Positions 11,586 through 22,791 of a DNA stretch of 64,000 nucleotides are shown in pieces. The DNA lies in NCBI GenBank assembly GCA_014529385.2, contig CM043967.1, forward strand, positions 4,339,001 to 4,403,000, read 5' to 3'. The position numbers and the translations under genes are program-made. The notes beneath the pieces were generated by a model. It was not told the origin of the DNA, searched no databases, and saw only the letters and a program-made list of their open reading frames with translations. Numbering within the stretch: the stretch's first letter is position 1; each line of letters opens with the position of its first letter. The DNA is from Adiantum capillus-veneris. Its lineage: Eukaryota; Streptophyta; Polypodiopsida; Polypodiales; Pteridaceae.

Positions 11586-13000
11586 TACATGAGTCCTTTC
11601 TCATGCTTCACTACATAAATTGGTTAGAGAGAGCATGGCTTAGATTTAATAAACCCCTTTTTTTCTTTACCTTTACATCTCAATCAACCCATCCATTACA
11701 TGATCACACAAGCAGCTATCACAATAATAACACATGTTTGGACGCTCAGCCAAAGGTAAGATACGGTTGGCTAAAATTACACTAAACTCCCTGGTTTGGG
11801 GTGAGTGGTTAAAATATCCTCTTACGGGTAGCCCAAAATTGCGATACAAAAATATCTTACGATGTGGTAGAAACTGCGTTAGCAAATATAACCGCTCGAA
11901 AAGTCCACGCTTCATTAAATTTTCCACATAATAATATTGTGGCCCTAAGCCCAGGGCTTCCTTTACCATCGACAGACGGATATTGTTCATAAAGTGTTCT
12001 CGACCCCAAAGGGTCACCCGTGTCACTCTATTTTGATATGTCCACCATTTTGGCTACGTAACCGATGTTCCTAATAAAGAAAATAGAAGACACTCATAAT
12101 GGAGTATAATGTTTCTCCTGATGGACTCACTCGATTGCTGCAAGTGAGCAATGGTTATTGCCAATACCTCATCTTGACTATAAGTCATAGCTGATGAAGC
12201 ATAAGACATAGCTTAAGACAAGTTATTGAAGAAACTTGTAAATTGTTGGCTTTAAACTCTTAAAAATTGTTCAAGTCTTTTACAGTGCACTCTAAAGTTT
12301 AATACGCCTATCTTATATAGACCCACATAGCAACCTCTACCCAGTGACTATCCATACAAACAGCCCACTCTACTTGCCAACTCTTATTGGGTCCCGTAAT
12401 ACATTAAGTCACCTCTATTTTCTCGACATATGTTTCTCCTAGAAACTTACCCAACTGAACATCCTATCTATAATAGTCTCTTTTGAAATTTTGGTACTAT
12501 GAGTAATTTTTTGTCTGCAACCATCCAGAGTTGGAGACTATACCTCATAAGAATTTTTTGTGTCGCGCATCGACTTAGCAAAAATAACCTGATATGTTCA
12601 AACTGGCTACTGCTACAAAATTATTGGTGCTCATAGTTTCACTACTAGCAGTAAAATAAGGGAGATTCTTGGTAGCCTCTTTATTCAAGCTAGTTATTAT
12701 TTCCAGACTATAAACCCTAAAATTGAATTACCTTATCAACATCTGTATAGTGTTTCTACTTATTAACCTTCTGCAAACTTCAAAACTGCTCGTACATCTG
12801 CTTTGTCGTACGCTACCTCTTGCACGTGAATAGAGTGTTCACAGATACGTGACTGCAGTGCTCACAACTTGACACACAGTATGTTGTACCGGATCTTGTG
12901 CTTACGAAACCCCAAGAGACATGGGCTTTAAGAGCTACCTCGATTGTGGGAAATTATGGCAAATTTCGGGTCCCATCTGCTATGGTGGGGCATCGACCTC

Positions 13001-13007
13001 TATAAAA
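13001..13007 (+). promoter_or_regulatory. TATA box of PLE-A
   Basis: TATAAAA lies 102-108 nt before the exon 1 ATG and is followed by CCCTCAC and a CACTTAGC motif. The same spacing and the CACTTAGC motif recur in PLE-B (TATA at 51,345-51,353), so the arrangement is conserved between diverged copies. Confidence 0.65.
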
Positions 13008-13108
13008 CCCTCACGAATTTGCAACAAGTGAGTACTACACTCACTTAGCATCTTTGTTCTGTGATTTCAGCTTGTGCTTTCAAACTTGTAAGCTGTTGAG
13101 ACTGCAAC

Positions 13109-13169
13109 ATGCCTAAAAGTATGGAGAAAAATATGGTGGAGCCGTCATCTTCCTTCTCCGAGTCTACAG
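13109..13169 (+). CDS. PLE-A exon 1 (20 codons plus 1 nt)
   Basis: An ATG 102-108 nt after the TATA box opens a short frame starting MPKSMEKNMVEP and ending in a Ser/Thr-rich stretch. It is closed by ACAG|GTTATT, a good plant 5' splice site, leaving phase 1. The proposed acceptor at 15,358-15,359 (tttcccAAG|GT) opens ORF1 exactly in phase 1, so joining keeps the frame. The equivalent PLE-B exon is also 20 codons long but has unrelated residues and phase 0, again matched to its acceptor. The right repeat carries a second copy of this exon (25,315-25,375). Function is unknown; it supplies the N-terminus of ORF1. Confidence 0.6.
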
Positions 13170-15359
13170 GTTATTTATCTAACCTGGTGGTGTACGTCGC
13201 TCATCTAGCTTTTAGGATAGGGCTAGGCTGGTTTGGTTAAAGTGATTGTGATAAACTTGAGTAAATAGTAATATTGGTATGTATAACTCTGGCTAATTGG
13301 ACAGATTTGTGATCGAATGTGATGCTGTGATTCTAGGGTTTTTTTCGTTGAAATCTCTTAAAAAATGGGAAGCTCACTGTCGTATGATGACTGGTTACTG
13401 AGGTGCTGCCAGTTCTTGAAAAGTTTCATAGAGGATGAAAAGCATCACACACCCTAATGATGTCGTGTTTTTGTTTTGAGCTTGAATACATTTACCTACA
13501 TCCATCACTTACCCAAAAGATATCTGGCCTTTTTACTACACTAGCCAGATTGGTTGCTCACCATTTGCATCTTGATCTTGCGTGGTTATGGTTTGGGTCC
13601 CCGGATTTAAAATAATCTAAGTTTTGCTCTATTAAACTTGCCCTTATTTGCTCTCATTTCATATCATATCAGTTTGTAGTAGGATGATTGCATTATAAAT
13701 ATACCTGCATGATGTTGTTACAAACTTGATATCTCCAACTAGTGTTTAGATATCTAAAATGGGTTTATGGCATAATGGGTACTCTCTAGTGTGAGAGTTG
13801 GTCTTTGGACTATGCTTTTGATGGTCTCTGGCTTTTTAGCTATACTCTAACTAGTCTCTGGCTATTACTGTTTTGGTTTTGGCTTAATGCTTTTCTTGGT
13901 GCTTAGACCTACCCGGCTGGTCTAGTTGCGATTCAGAGTATAGCACTTTGGCCTACACTATCAAAACATACTTTTCCTACCTTTTCGATTTCCATATCGA
14001 GAATAATAAATCTGCTGCTTCCTTTTAATTTCTGGTAACAAGTGATGGAATTGGTATTATTTTTTTAGCAGGGAATAAAACTGAATATGTAACTGGCTTT
14101 GTGAAAAAATATGTCGGCCATGACATATGAAGAGAGACAGTTGTAAATTGATGCCTACTATAGGGTGTATGTCTCGAGCTAACTTGTGCTTGCTCATATG
14201 GGGTAAAAATCTCACAAATCTGTTTTAATTAAGAATGATTTAGAAATTGTTAAACATAATTTTATTGAGAGAACCTCTTTAAACACTTTAAACTTAAGAT
14301 AGGCAACGAAATGTTTTGAAATTTTTGGAAATGCTTTGATAAATGGTAGCATTTATTATGGGAATCTCACTCTCTAGGAAAGATTTGCTAAAAACCAAGG
14401 ACTTTCGTATAGTAAGAACTTGGCTTAAAAAACTCTTAATCTTTTTTCAAAATACAAATACATTTTGAGAACTAATGTTTTTTTCATTGGGACATGGATA
14501 ACAATTGGGATGCCCATGCATCACTTGTACACAGTAATAATTGCTAACTGAGCCTTTTCTTGTTTACTATGGGTGCACGTGAGGGCTATCTTCTTTGATA
14601 AAAACATATTGTTTTATGTGGTTGAGGACATGAGGCTTATATTTTACCTTGAAGCAGCATCACTCCAGACTTAGGATTACTTTCTCCCATGTTATACTTT
14701 GTTTTCTTCACTACCTTGTGCAAAATTTATTCTCAACAGCAAATAATTATTGTACAAATCGATTGTATTTGCCTAATTTTATTGGTCTATGAAAAGGTAG
14801 TGTTCATTTGCGTGTATGTATCTATTTAGAGTTACTACACACACAATTAACGCAAAAGAGAGTTTGACTTGTTTTTCTCTTTCAAACCTTAGTTCTAGTT
14901 CTTAGCACCTGTTACAATATAATTTATTATATTCTAAAAGGCAAGGGTGCTATCACACAGTCTCAGTGATCCCCTTTGACCTGACTGGTGCAAGGTTGCT
15001 AGCACTACCATTTTATTCTAACTATTCTCGTACTCTCTTTCTAATGTCCTTTTTTCCTTCTCATTCACTATTTTCTAAATTTATGTCCACCACGATACTT
15101 GAAAACTCACAGCAAGAATGAAGGTCTGTTTTGATCCAATAAAAAGAGCTCTGATTTTGGAGAAATTACGACTTGCTAGAGACTTAGAAAGTGTCTTTCC
15201 TAATATCTCACTTAGGATTAGGCCCTATCTTCATAGGGTTGTAAAACTCAAATAGAAGTTACACTTTGTATAAGCTCTACGGGTCTACTATGCTCTTCCA
15301 AGATGTGTTAATCTAACTGTTGTTAATAAAATCTTTGCAAATTATCTCCCTTTCCCAAG
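13170..15359 (+). other. PLE-A intron 1 (predicted, about 2.19 kb)
   Basis: It is bounded by GTTATT at 13,170 and a pyrimidine-rich acceptor (tctccctttcccaag) ending at 15,359. No coding potential is visible. It contains the conserved branch-point/acceptor/donor-like site at 14,543-14,584. Most of the intron lies inside the terminal repeat. Confidence 0.55.
14543..14584 (+). promoter_or_regulatory. Conserved intronic splice-like site, PLE-A copy
   Basis: The order is gctaac (plant branch-point consensus), a T-rich tract (cttttcttgttta), then gtgcac|gtgagg. Four minus-strand relatives (41,744-41,783; 37,242-37,283; 38,293-38,334; 38,796-38,837) have the same order, with CAG or TAG before GTGAGG. 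Here the AG is changed to AC. An acceptor fused to a donor is the signature of a recursive splice site. Confidence 0.45.
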
Positions 15360-16693
15360 GTCTTACTCTTCCTATGGAACCCCTATCATTTGCCTCTCTA
15401 CTTGTGTTGAAATGTATCCAAGATAGCGAAGCTTCAGCTTTAATTTTTGATGCCTCAAAAGATTCTAGCTTGTCACTTGTCCAGCTTATTTCCTTTGACC
15501 AATGGGTGAAAGTTCTCGCTCTCCTCGTTAAGAATAAAATTGAGGGCATCAACCTACTGTTGGATTTTACTTCTAATTTGGCTAGTCTTTTCACAGCCCA
15601 TATTCAAAACTTAGCTTCCTTCTCCTCTAAAGGCTCTTAATTATCCAATCTTCTCAAAAAAAAAAATGCAAGCTAAGTCCCATCTTTGTTACTGCTCCCT
15701 CTACTCCAATAGTCCCTCCTCTTAACAGCCTCTTTTGTAGAGATGTTGTAGCATTGGAAGCTGTAAAAGAATTTCAAAACGACCTTTGTTCACTCAGTGA
15801 GGCTTCCCTTTTGGATATGGTGCCGAAAGTCTCTAGGGCCATTCCTTTTTTACCATCACGACAGATTGAAGTAGAATCCTTGGGTGTAGAGCACAAACTA
15901 TGGTTGTTCTCAAATAAAGAGTTTCTTGCTCCCATTTCTATGGAAACTTGGGTCTTCCTTGCCAACCTGGCACCTGCCACTATTGAAGAATGCAAGCTTA
16001 AGGTTCTTAAAGGGATACAGCTCCTAGATAAAGGAGATATGATGAAAGCTCCTTTCAATATGAATTTCCTTGATGACAAAAAATGTCGATCTAATATAGG
16101 TTTATATGCAAGAACCAAAGGTGTGATGACCTTTAGGAAAAATAATGTTGATTACTACACTGAAATGGTGTGGAATGTGTTCAGACCTTACCTTAAGTGT
16201 GCATGTAGCTTTTTAGATCCTAAAGTTGCTTGTGAGTTGAGCATCATTTGGTTTGACCGTGCTATTTGGTATGCCCTCAACAATCTTCCAAATATCTTTC
16301 CTGACAAAGCAGAAGAGTTTCATCTTTCCCTCTTCTGTTCGTGGCTTGGTGGACAAGCTAGGGATCTGGTCTTAGCTCAAATCACCTTTATACATTACAG
16401 ATCTATTATATGCGACACCCTCCAAGAGCTGGGTTCTGAAGGTTGTGGCACACTATAAACCACTTATGGAGGGTATAAAGGAATCAAAGGTATGGTTGGG
16501 CAAACCAAGCCTAATATTGATGATAATGATACTCAAGTATCCAAACGCCCCAACACTCTTGTCGCTTTGTCGGCTTCTTACACCTCTTTCTTGACTCCCT
16601 CCTTTAGTGATTCTGTTTGTTTGTGGGAGGGCTAGAAGTTATACTAGAGGCCGTGGCAAAAACCTACCAATCCAAAATCTTTTGGATATGTGA
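15360..16693 (+). pseudogene. PLE-A ORF1, gag-like, frameshifted
   Basis: ORF1 begins at the predicted acceptor and reads GLTLPMEPLSFASLLVLKC, closely matching PLE-B (GLELTMEPLSRASLLVLRC). The frame shifts near 15,640-15,754. It then continues as a 234-codon segment (KEFQNDLCSLSEASLLDMVP, ETWVFLANLAPATIEECKLK, SIIWFDRAIWYALNNLPNIF), stops at 16,456, and is traceable to a stop in LLDM* at 16,691-16,693. The tail retains KSYTRGRGK-like Arg/Gly residues, as does PLE-B. No known domain was recognised. Position before the RT and the RG-rich C-terminus suggest an RNA-binding, gag-like or ORF1p-like role, which is inference. Both copies conserve the whole layout despite large divergence, so it was once translated. 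Confidence 0.65.
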
Positions 16694-16702
16694 TGTGTAG
16701 GT

Positions 16703-17808
16703 ATGAAGGAACGCCTGTGTGGCAGACTTTACCTACCTCCGAAGGAAGAAGCATGTAATAGAATATATACACAATGCTTGTTTACTAGCAAGATTTTGAA
16801 ATTTTTTACTCCCCAATCTATTTTTACTAAATGCTTTAGACATGTTTTTGGAGCAGATCTGTTGCTAAAAGGTGTCGTCTATCAAAAATCTTATTTATTC
16901 TAATGATTTTCTCCACCATGAAGAGGTTCATGTATGTGTTTGTCACCTATATCCTAAGTTTTGTAAGTCTTTTACTAACTTAGGCTTACATGTTTGTACT
17001 TCTAACTTAGAAATCATATTTGATACACCTGTGAGGAGCCTCTTAAGTAAAGTCTTGAATCATATTCCTCCTATTCCACTAAATCCTCAGCTTGCCTTCT
17101 TGGCTCTACTTGAATGCTTGGCCGACTTGGCCTTAAAACTCCAATTGGAGGTTGATGTTCACTTTCTACTTACCTCTACACTTAAAGAAATTTTCTAGAA
17201 AAAGATCAGTCTTATGCCACATGAGTGGCTAAGTATCGAGACTACCTGGCTGACTCCCAGTATTAAGACTTCCATCTCTGATATTAAAAAGAGGTGGTTC
17301 ATTATAGGCCTAGATAAATTGTCTAACACTACTTCCTTTATATGTTAAAAAATAGCTTTTGATTCTGCCTTTTCCAGACTCAATGGTGTTGATTTTTGTT
17401 AAACAGCTTGATACCTCTCCTCTTAGAACTTCTACACTTCTAATGATGAATTATCAGAACTTGGCTATTGTCCTAACTCTCTGAAAATACATGTACTCTT
17501 CCCAACTTATAAAAATCATAAACATAAATTTAGATGGATCTTTGATGCATCTAATAGCCTGTTTTGTTGTATTACTAATAACATCACCTTTTGCTTAAAT
17601 TTTATTCTAATAGAAATAGAAGCAATTTGCACCATCAAGCGTAATGACCTAAGTCGATTTGGGAATTTAGACTGCTGCCCTTTTTGGATTGTCAAGAATG
17701 CGACGGAGGTTTCTATTAACCTCCCAGAAAACATTTTCTCTATCTTTACGGCAGACATAACACAATGTTATGAGAATATGGATCTTTTGGTCTTTTTAAT
17801 ACCTTATA
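16703..17808 (+). pseudogene. PLE-A ORF2, N-terminal and RT motifs 1-A (upstream of copia)
   Basis: This is the first part of the RT ORF, broken by several frameshifts and stops. It begins about 10 nt after the ORF1 stop. The N-terminal part has FFTPQSIFTKCF, YSNDFLHHEE, CHLYPKFC and LHVCTSNLEII, each matched in PLE-B, including a conserved Cys pair. RT sequence starts with WFIIGLDKLSNT, then FPTYKNHKHKFRWIFDASN (the PKLHKxPxxxRFIxAS-type block of Penelope/telomerase-like RTs), and reaches motif A as FTADITQCYENMD near 17,745-17,780. The copia element interrupts it about 30 nt later. Confidence 0.7.
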
Positions 17809-18084
17809 TGTTGGGTGAAGAAGGGAGTGAGGGAAGCTATATATGCGCACACGCACACTCGTAGATGCACACACACACACACACAGCAAGAAGCTTCATA
17901 GCTTGAAGCTCCCTCACTTTGTTATGAGAAGTTCAACTGTGAGTGTGAGAGAAAGATACGAGTCTCCCTAAGTACAACGTACCACCACACATGCGTATAG
18001 TGTGTATATGTGGTTACACGGGGGAAAAACCTCTAGCCAGCACTAGAGTAAAAGTGCCCGTCTATAGGGAAACGGTTCACATCA
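17809..18084 (-). repeat. Copia 3' LTR
   Basis: On the plus strand it runs from tgttgggtgaag to ttcacatca, giving TG...CA ends. It carries an internal CA run and matches 22,519-22,791 nearly throughout. Because the element is on the minus strand this is the downstream LTR. The adjoining internal sequence (18,085-18,105) is only weakly polypurine. Confidence 0.9.
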
Positions 18085-18112
18085 AAACGGCCCTTGGAAG
18101 AGCTTTGGTGAA

Positions 18113-19600
18113 CTAGTCTGCCACATTGTCTTTAGGTACATACGCCAAATCAATATTTCCTGCATGTAGCCGCTCTCTGACATAGTGATAATGCACCTCA
18201 ATGTGTTGTGTGTGAGCATGAAACACTGGATTCCTCGCAACCGCCAATGCACTCTGATTGTCAATGAAAATGGTCATAGACTCATGTGGCTTCATGCATA
18301 GATCCATCAAGAGACGTCTAAGCCATACACACTCCACCGTAGCCGTGAATGTTGCCCTGTACTCAGTCTCACAACAAGATGTGACCACATTTGGGTGCTT
18401 CTTACTCAACCATGATATCCATGATCCACCAAGAAGAAAGCAATTTCCACTAGTGGACACTCGTGTATCATAACAACCAGCCCAATCACTATCTGTAAAT
18501 GCATGCAAGCATGGCTGATTATCTCTACCATAGAAGACACCAAAGTTCATAGTGCCTTTGAGGTATCTAAAGACACGCTTCACAGCTTGCCAATGCTTAG
18601 TGCCAGGGCTATGCATAAACCTGCTCAACTGGGAAACAACGTATTGTATGTCTGGCCGAGTGTTGCATACATAAATTAAGCATCCCACAGCTTGTTGGTA
18701 GAGAGAAGTGTCAAATGTATCATCACAATCCTCAATTGAGAACCTAAATCCTGTCTCAACAGGAGTTGAAATGGACTTGCAATCCTCAAAACCAAAACAA
18801 TGAAGTAGCTTCTCAATGTATTTTTCTTGATGCATGATAATACCCCCCTCAACGGAAACGAACTGGATACCAAGATAATAGCTCAAATGACCAAGATTTT
18901 TTATCTCGAAAGCTTGTTGCAAATCAGCCTTTAGTTCCTCAAGTTTCAGCTCACATGACCCAGTCAAAAGCATATCATCAACATAAAGAACAAGCACAAT
19001 CAAGCCATTGCCATCTTTGTGTACATAAAGTGTGTTCTCGATCGAACTACATTGGAAACCAAGAGCAATCAAGAGCCGATGCATCTTCTCGTACCATGCA
19101 CGTGATGCTTGCTTAAGTCCATACAAAGCCTTTAGCAAGCGACATACTTTATGCTCCTCGCCTTTGATGGCAAAACCAGGAGGTTGTTTGACATAACCTC
19201 TTCATGTAAGTCACCATTCAAAAATGCAATTATCACATTCGATCGATGTACTTTCCAACCACGATGAGTAGCCAATGCAACACAGTACAAATGGTATTCA
19301 TGCGTGAAGTAGGCGCAAAAGTCTCCTCATAGTCAATACCATATTGTTGCGCATAACCTTTTGCAACAAGTCTCGCTTTGTAGCATTCAATACTACCATT
19401 AGACTTTTGCTTAACTTTGTAAACCCACTTAGTACCGATTGCATGCTTACCTTTAGGTAAGTCACATAACTCCCAAGTACCATTCTTGGAAATCGAATCC
19501 AATTCGGATTGCATAGCAGCCATCCACTCCTCATTTTCATATGCATCTTCAAAAGATAGTGGTTCTTCATTATATGTTGTTGCAATGAGAGCTACATCCA
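18113..19600 (-). pseudogene. pol: Copia reverse transcriptase and RNase H
   Basis: RT begins near 19,600 with the copia signature (EPLSFEDAYENEEWMAAMQ, NGTWELCDLP, GTKWVYKVKQ, YKARLVAKGYAQQYGIDYEETFAP). A frame break lies between about 19,290 and 19,138. The frame then resumes as LKALYGLKQASRAWYEK and contains the catalytic LYVDDMLLTG near 18,980. RNase H follows with AFTDSDWAGC, SWISWLSKKHPNVVTSCCETEYRA and FIDNQSALAVARNPVFHAHTQHIEVHYHYVRE. The end lies close to the 3' LTR. All key acidic residues are seen, and only the frameshift disables it. Confidence 0.93.
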
Positions 19601-19601
19601 C

Positions 19602-21011
19602 GATCTTGTTCTACCACGCAAAGGAGCACTCAACCTACTATCTTGTAAAGTTTGCTTTAGCCATCTTGGCATTTCTTGTGCATCCCTGATAGAAGTGCGT
19701 TCCTTATGTAATTCATGATCAACTTGTACATCATCAATGGGCTGAACTTCATGCTGATTTTCGATCATGTTCGAATGCAAATTTTCAGCTCTTTGAACCT
19801 CATTTGGCTGCTCTACATGGTCATTATCCAATGTACCACTTTGAAACAAAGGCATAAGTGTATCAAACATATCTTGTGACCCAATAATTGGCTGCGTTTT
19901 ACATGCAAGCAAGGGATGAGCTGAATTTTCAGCAAATACCACATACGACTTACAACAATCTTGTCCGTTAATGGATGATACAAACGATAACCTTTACTTT
20001 CAGCACTATAGCCCACAAAGATACATTTTATAGCCTTGTCTTGCAGTTTGTGACGTTGTTGTGAAGGCACAAGAGCATATGCCAAACAACCAAACACGCG
20101 CATATGGCTCACCATTGGCTTTCAACCATTCCAAGCCTCATAAGGTGTAACAACTCTCAAAGCTTTAGTGGGACATCTATTCAAAACATAGTTTGCACAC
20201 ATGAGCGCTTCCTTCCAAAACTTATCAGGAAGATGCTTTCCTTTAACCATACAAGGTGCCATTTCCAAGAGAGTATGATTCTTACGCTCGGCAACACCAT
20301 TTTGTTGAGGTGTATATGGCACAGTACATTGATGCATAATACCTTTTTCACGAAGAAAAACATTAAACTCATGCGACATATATTCCCCACCATGATCTAT
20401 GCGAAGAGTAATAAGTTTGTTGCCACTGAAATTTTTAGCCATAGTTACAAAGCTTTTAAAGCATGCAAAAACTTCATTCTTTGCTTTCAATGGATACACC
20501 CAAGTATGGCGAGTAGCATCATCTATGAAGGTAACAAAATATACATACTTTCCAAAAGATGGATCTTCACAGGACCACATACATCACTGTCTACAAGCAG
20601 TAATCTTTTTGTAGCATGAACAGAACCATCCTTCGAAAAAGAGGCATGATGCATTTTGCCAAGTATACAACCTTCACAAGCATGCTTCTCAATGGAGCCA
20701 AGTGTAGGCAAACCAACAACCATATCACGATTTTGTAAATATAGCAAGCTATTGAAGTTTAAATGACCAAAACGTGCATGCCATAACTCCGTTTCAGCCA
20801 TAGAAGGAGTACGAACAAGCAAGGCATTTGATGCATGTCTCTCATAAGTATCCATGCAATACAAGCCATTGCATAACGTCCCAGACATAACAATAACATC
20901 ACCATTGCTGAAGTCATGAACCATACATTTTGCATCCACAAGATGTACATGAAGACCGAAGAGGCAATGGTAGGAACCGAAAGCAAGTTCTTCTTTATGC
21001 CTGGCACACAC
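19602..21011 (-). pseudogene. int: Copia integrase
   Basis: A GAG-pre-integrase and zinc segment reads ELWHARFGHLNFNSLLYL...CEGCILGKMHHASF, the HHCC module. The core has D in FVTFIDDATR, D in RIDHGGEY and E in NGVAERKNHT, a complete DDE set. The copia-specific tail (HMRVFGCLAYALVP, KCIFVGYSAESKGYRLYHP) follows. The frame breaks near 20,560, 20,110 and 19,960. A Ser/Asn-rich linker leads to the RT. Confidence 0.9.
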
Positions 21012-22208
21012 AAGGCATTCTTGAGAGTTACAACACCCCCATTTGCAGCCGTAAACTTTATGTTACCAACTCCAATGATAGGGTAAGAGGCATTATTTGC
21101 GCAAAAAGCATGCCCCCCCTTTGGTGCATCTTGTAAGGACACAAAAAACTTCTTACATGATGTTATGTGCTTGGAAGCACCACTATCAAAGTACCAATCA
21201 AGATCAGCCTCATGCACTGTCATACATGTAGAATGTAATGAAGAATCATATGTGCATGTAACAACACGAGCCCAAACATCTTGAGCAAGATTAGTTTCAT
21301 CATCCTTTGCATTACTCGTGCTCTCAATGATAGACATGCCCGATTGCTTCTTCATATCATTACGCTTTGCAAGCTTTCTACATTCCTCAATGGTATGTCC
21401 TGACTTCCGACAATACTTGCATCTCTTCTTTTTTTGTGAATCACCATCACTAGAAGAATTAGTGGAAGATGGAGTTTGGGGCTTTGGTTTTGATGTGCCC
21501 AAAGTTGGTCCGGACTTGATTTTACCTCTTTGAGAGATAGCAAGTGCTTGAGTTCCCTCAATCAAACCACTTCTATTCATTCTAGATTGCTCTTCTTGTA
21601 AGAGAAGTGACACATCCTCATCAAAAGTATACATGTTGGGATTTCCTTTTGCAACCAAGCAAAGAGTAGTAGCAAAGCTTTGAAAAGAATCTAGCAACCC
21701 TTTAAGCAAAGTGCAGATGAGAGAATTGTCCGAGATAATCTCATTTATGTTTGCCAGTTGCTCTTTCAAATCCTTAATCTTTGTAACATACACATCAACG
21801 GACTCACCTTCATCCATATGCATTTCCTCAAGTTGCTTCCTAGAGTAAGACACACGGGCTTCATTGCACCTTGCGTACAAAGAAGCAAGTACATCCCAAG
21901 CTTGCTTGGATGAAGTGCAAGACCGAATGTGCGGAACAATATGACACTTCACGGAAAGAGCAATCAAAGCATGTGCTTGGGTTGATCCTGTGTAGGTGGA
22001 GAAGATGAAGAAACAACTTTTGAAGAGCTACTTGCATCTGTAACATTAGAAGTAGAACTGCCAGGTCTCTTGTCTACATTCACCACAATGTTCCATAGTT
22101 GCTTTGCAACAAGCACATTTTCATCATGTAAGACCGCATCAGATAATTGGTCCCATCAAGATTATCCTCAGCTTGAAGCATGCCAAACAAGTCATTGTTG
22201 CTTTCCAT
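20960..22208 (-). pseudogene. gag: Copia gag and protease
   Basis: The likely start is the ATG at 22,208 (MESNNDLFGMLQAEDNLDGTNY), typical of copia gag. A frameshift near 22,100 separates it from the long frame from 21,967. That frame carries the UBN2-type capsid region (QAWDVLASLY, EGESVDVYVTKIKDLKEQL, LKGLLDSFQSF), one zinc knuckle CKYCRKSGHTIEEC near 21,420, and the protease active site WYFDSGASKHIT near 21,170. The motif is DSGA, intact. A second frame break occurs near 20,960. Confidence 0.9.
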
Positions 22209-22505
22209 AGCACCCACGAACAATAAATTGGCAAGAAATGCACTCCCAACAAAACCTGCAAAAAATCTGTAGACCTGTAAATGCTATTACAACAAAGCCT
22301 TAATGTGTCTAGAAATGCTGATTAGTTATATCATTGTGTAGTACTCGTTCTTAGCTTCGTTTTGAGTCCTAGGTTGAGCAAAACGGACACCCGGAGCACC
22401 CATGGCGAGCAAAACGGTGACTAGCTGTCCCGAGAGGCTGCACCTCCTGCAAAACCTAATATGAGGTATGGAGGAAGAAGAATGCTTGTGGGAGCTAAAG
22501 AGCCT

Positions 22506-22517
22506 GCTCTGATACCA
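22506..22517 (-). other. Copia primer-binding site
   Basis: The reverse complement reads TGGTATCAGAGC, the standard initiator-Met tRNA primer site of plant copia elements. It starts one base inside the 5' LTR at 22,519. Confidence 0.9.
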
Positions 22518-22518
22518 T

Positions 22519-22791
22519 TGTTGGGTGAATAAAGGAGTGAGGGAAGCTATAGACGTGCACACACACACCCGTAGATGCACACACACACACAGCAAGAAGC
22601 TTGATAGCTTGAAGCTCCCTCACTTTGTTATGAGAAGTTCAAGTGTGAGTGTGAGAGAAAGATACGAGTCTCCCTAAGTACAACGTACCACCACACATGC
22701 GTATAGTGTGTATATATGGTTACACGGGGGAAAAACCTCTAGCCAACACTAGAGTAAAAAGTGACTGTGTATAGGGAAACAGTTCACATCA
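22519..22791 (-). repeat. Copia 5' LTR
   Basis: It matches 17,809-18,084 with few differences and is preceded (minus sense downstream) by the primer site. It contains a CA-rich segment and ctataga/tgtgtatata-type AT stretches. Confidence 0.9.

Larger units (their letters stand above)
17809..22791 (-). mobile_element. Ty1/copia retrotransposon nested in PLE-A ORF2
   Basis: Two LTRs of 276 and 273 bp, nearly identical, enclose gag-PR-INT-RT-RH read on the minus strand, the Ty1/copia order. The primer site complementary to initiator Met tRNA lies next to the right LTR, which is the 5' LTR of this minus-strand element. The coding region has several frameshifts. It sits between motif A and motif B of the PLE-A RT, so it is younger than PLE-A. 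I do not see a clean 5-bp target duplication (ttata on the left against aaact on the right). Confidence 0.93.

Noticed and set aside
12170-12240. ctgatgaagc...gaagaaact as a hammerhead ribozyme, since Penelope-like repeats can carry one
   Set aside because: CUGAUGA is present, but a GAAA box does not follow a closed stem II, and the right repeat copy does not preserve it. A similar ctgatgaagc near 41,927 (minus) lacks GAAA too.
20104-20619. A 171-codon plus-strand ORF
   Set aside because: It is the antisense shadow of the copia integrase.
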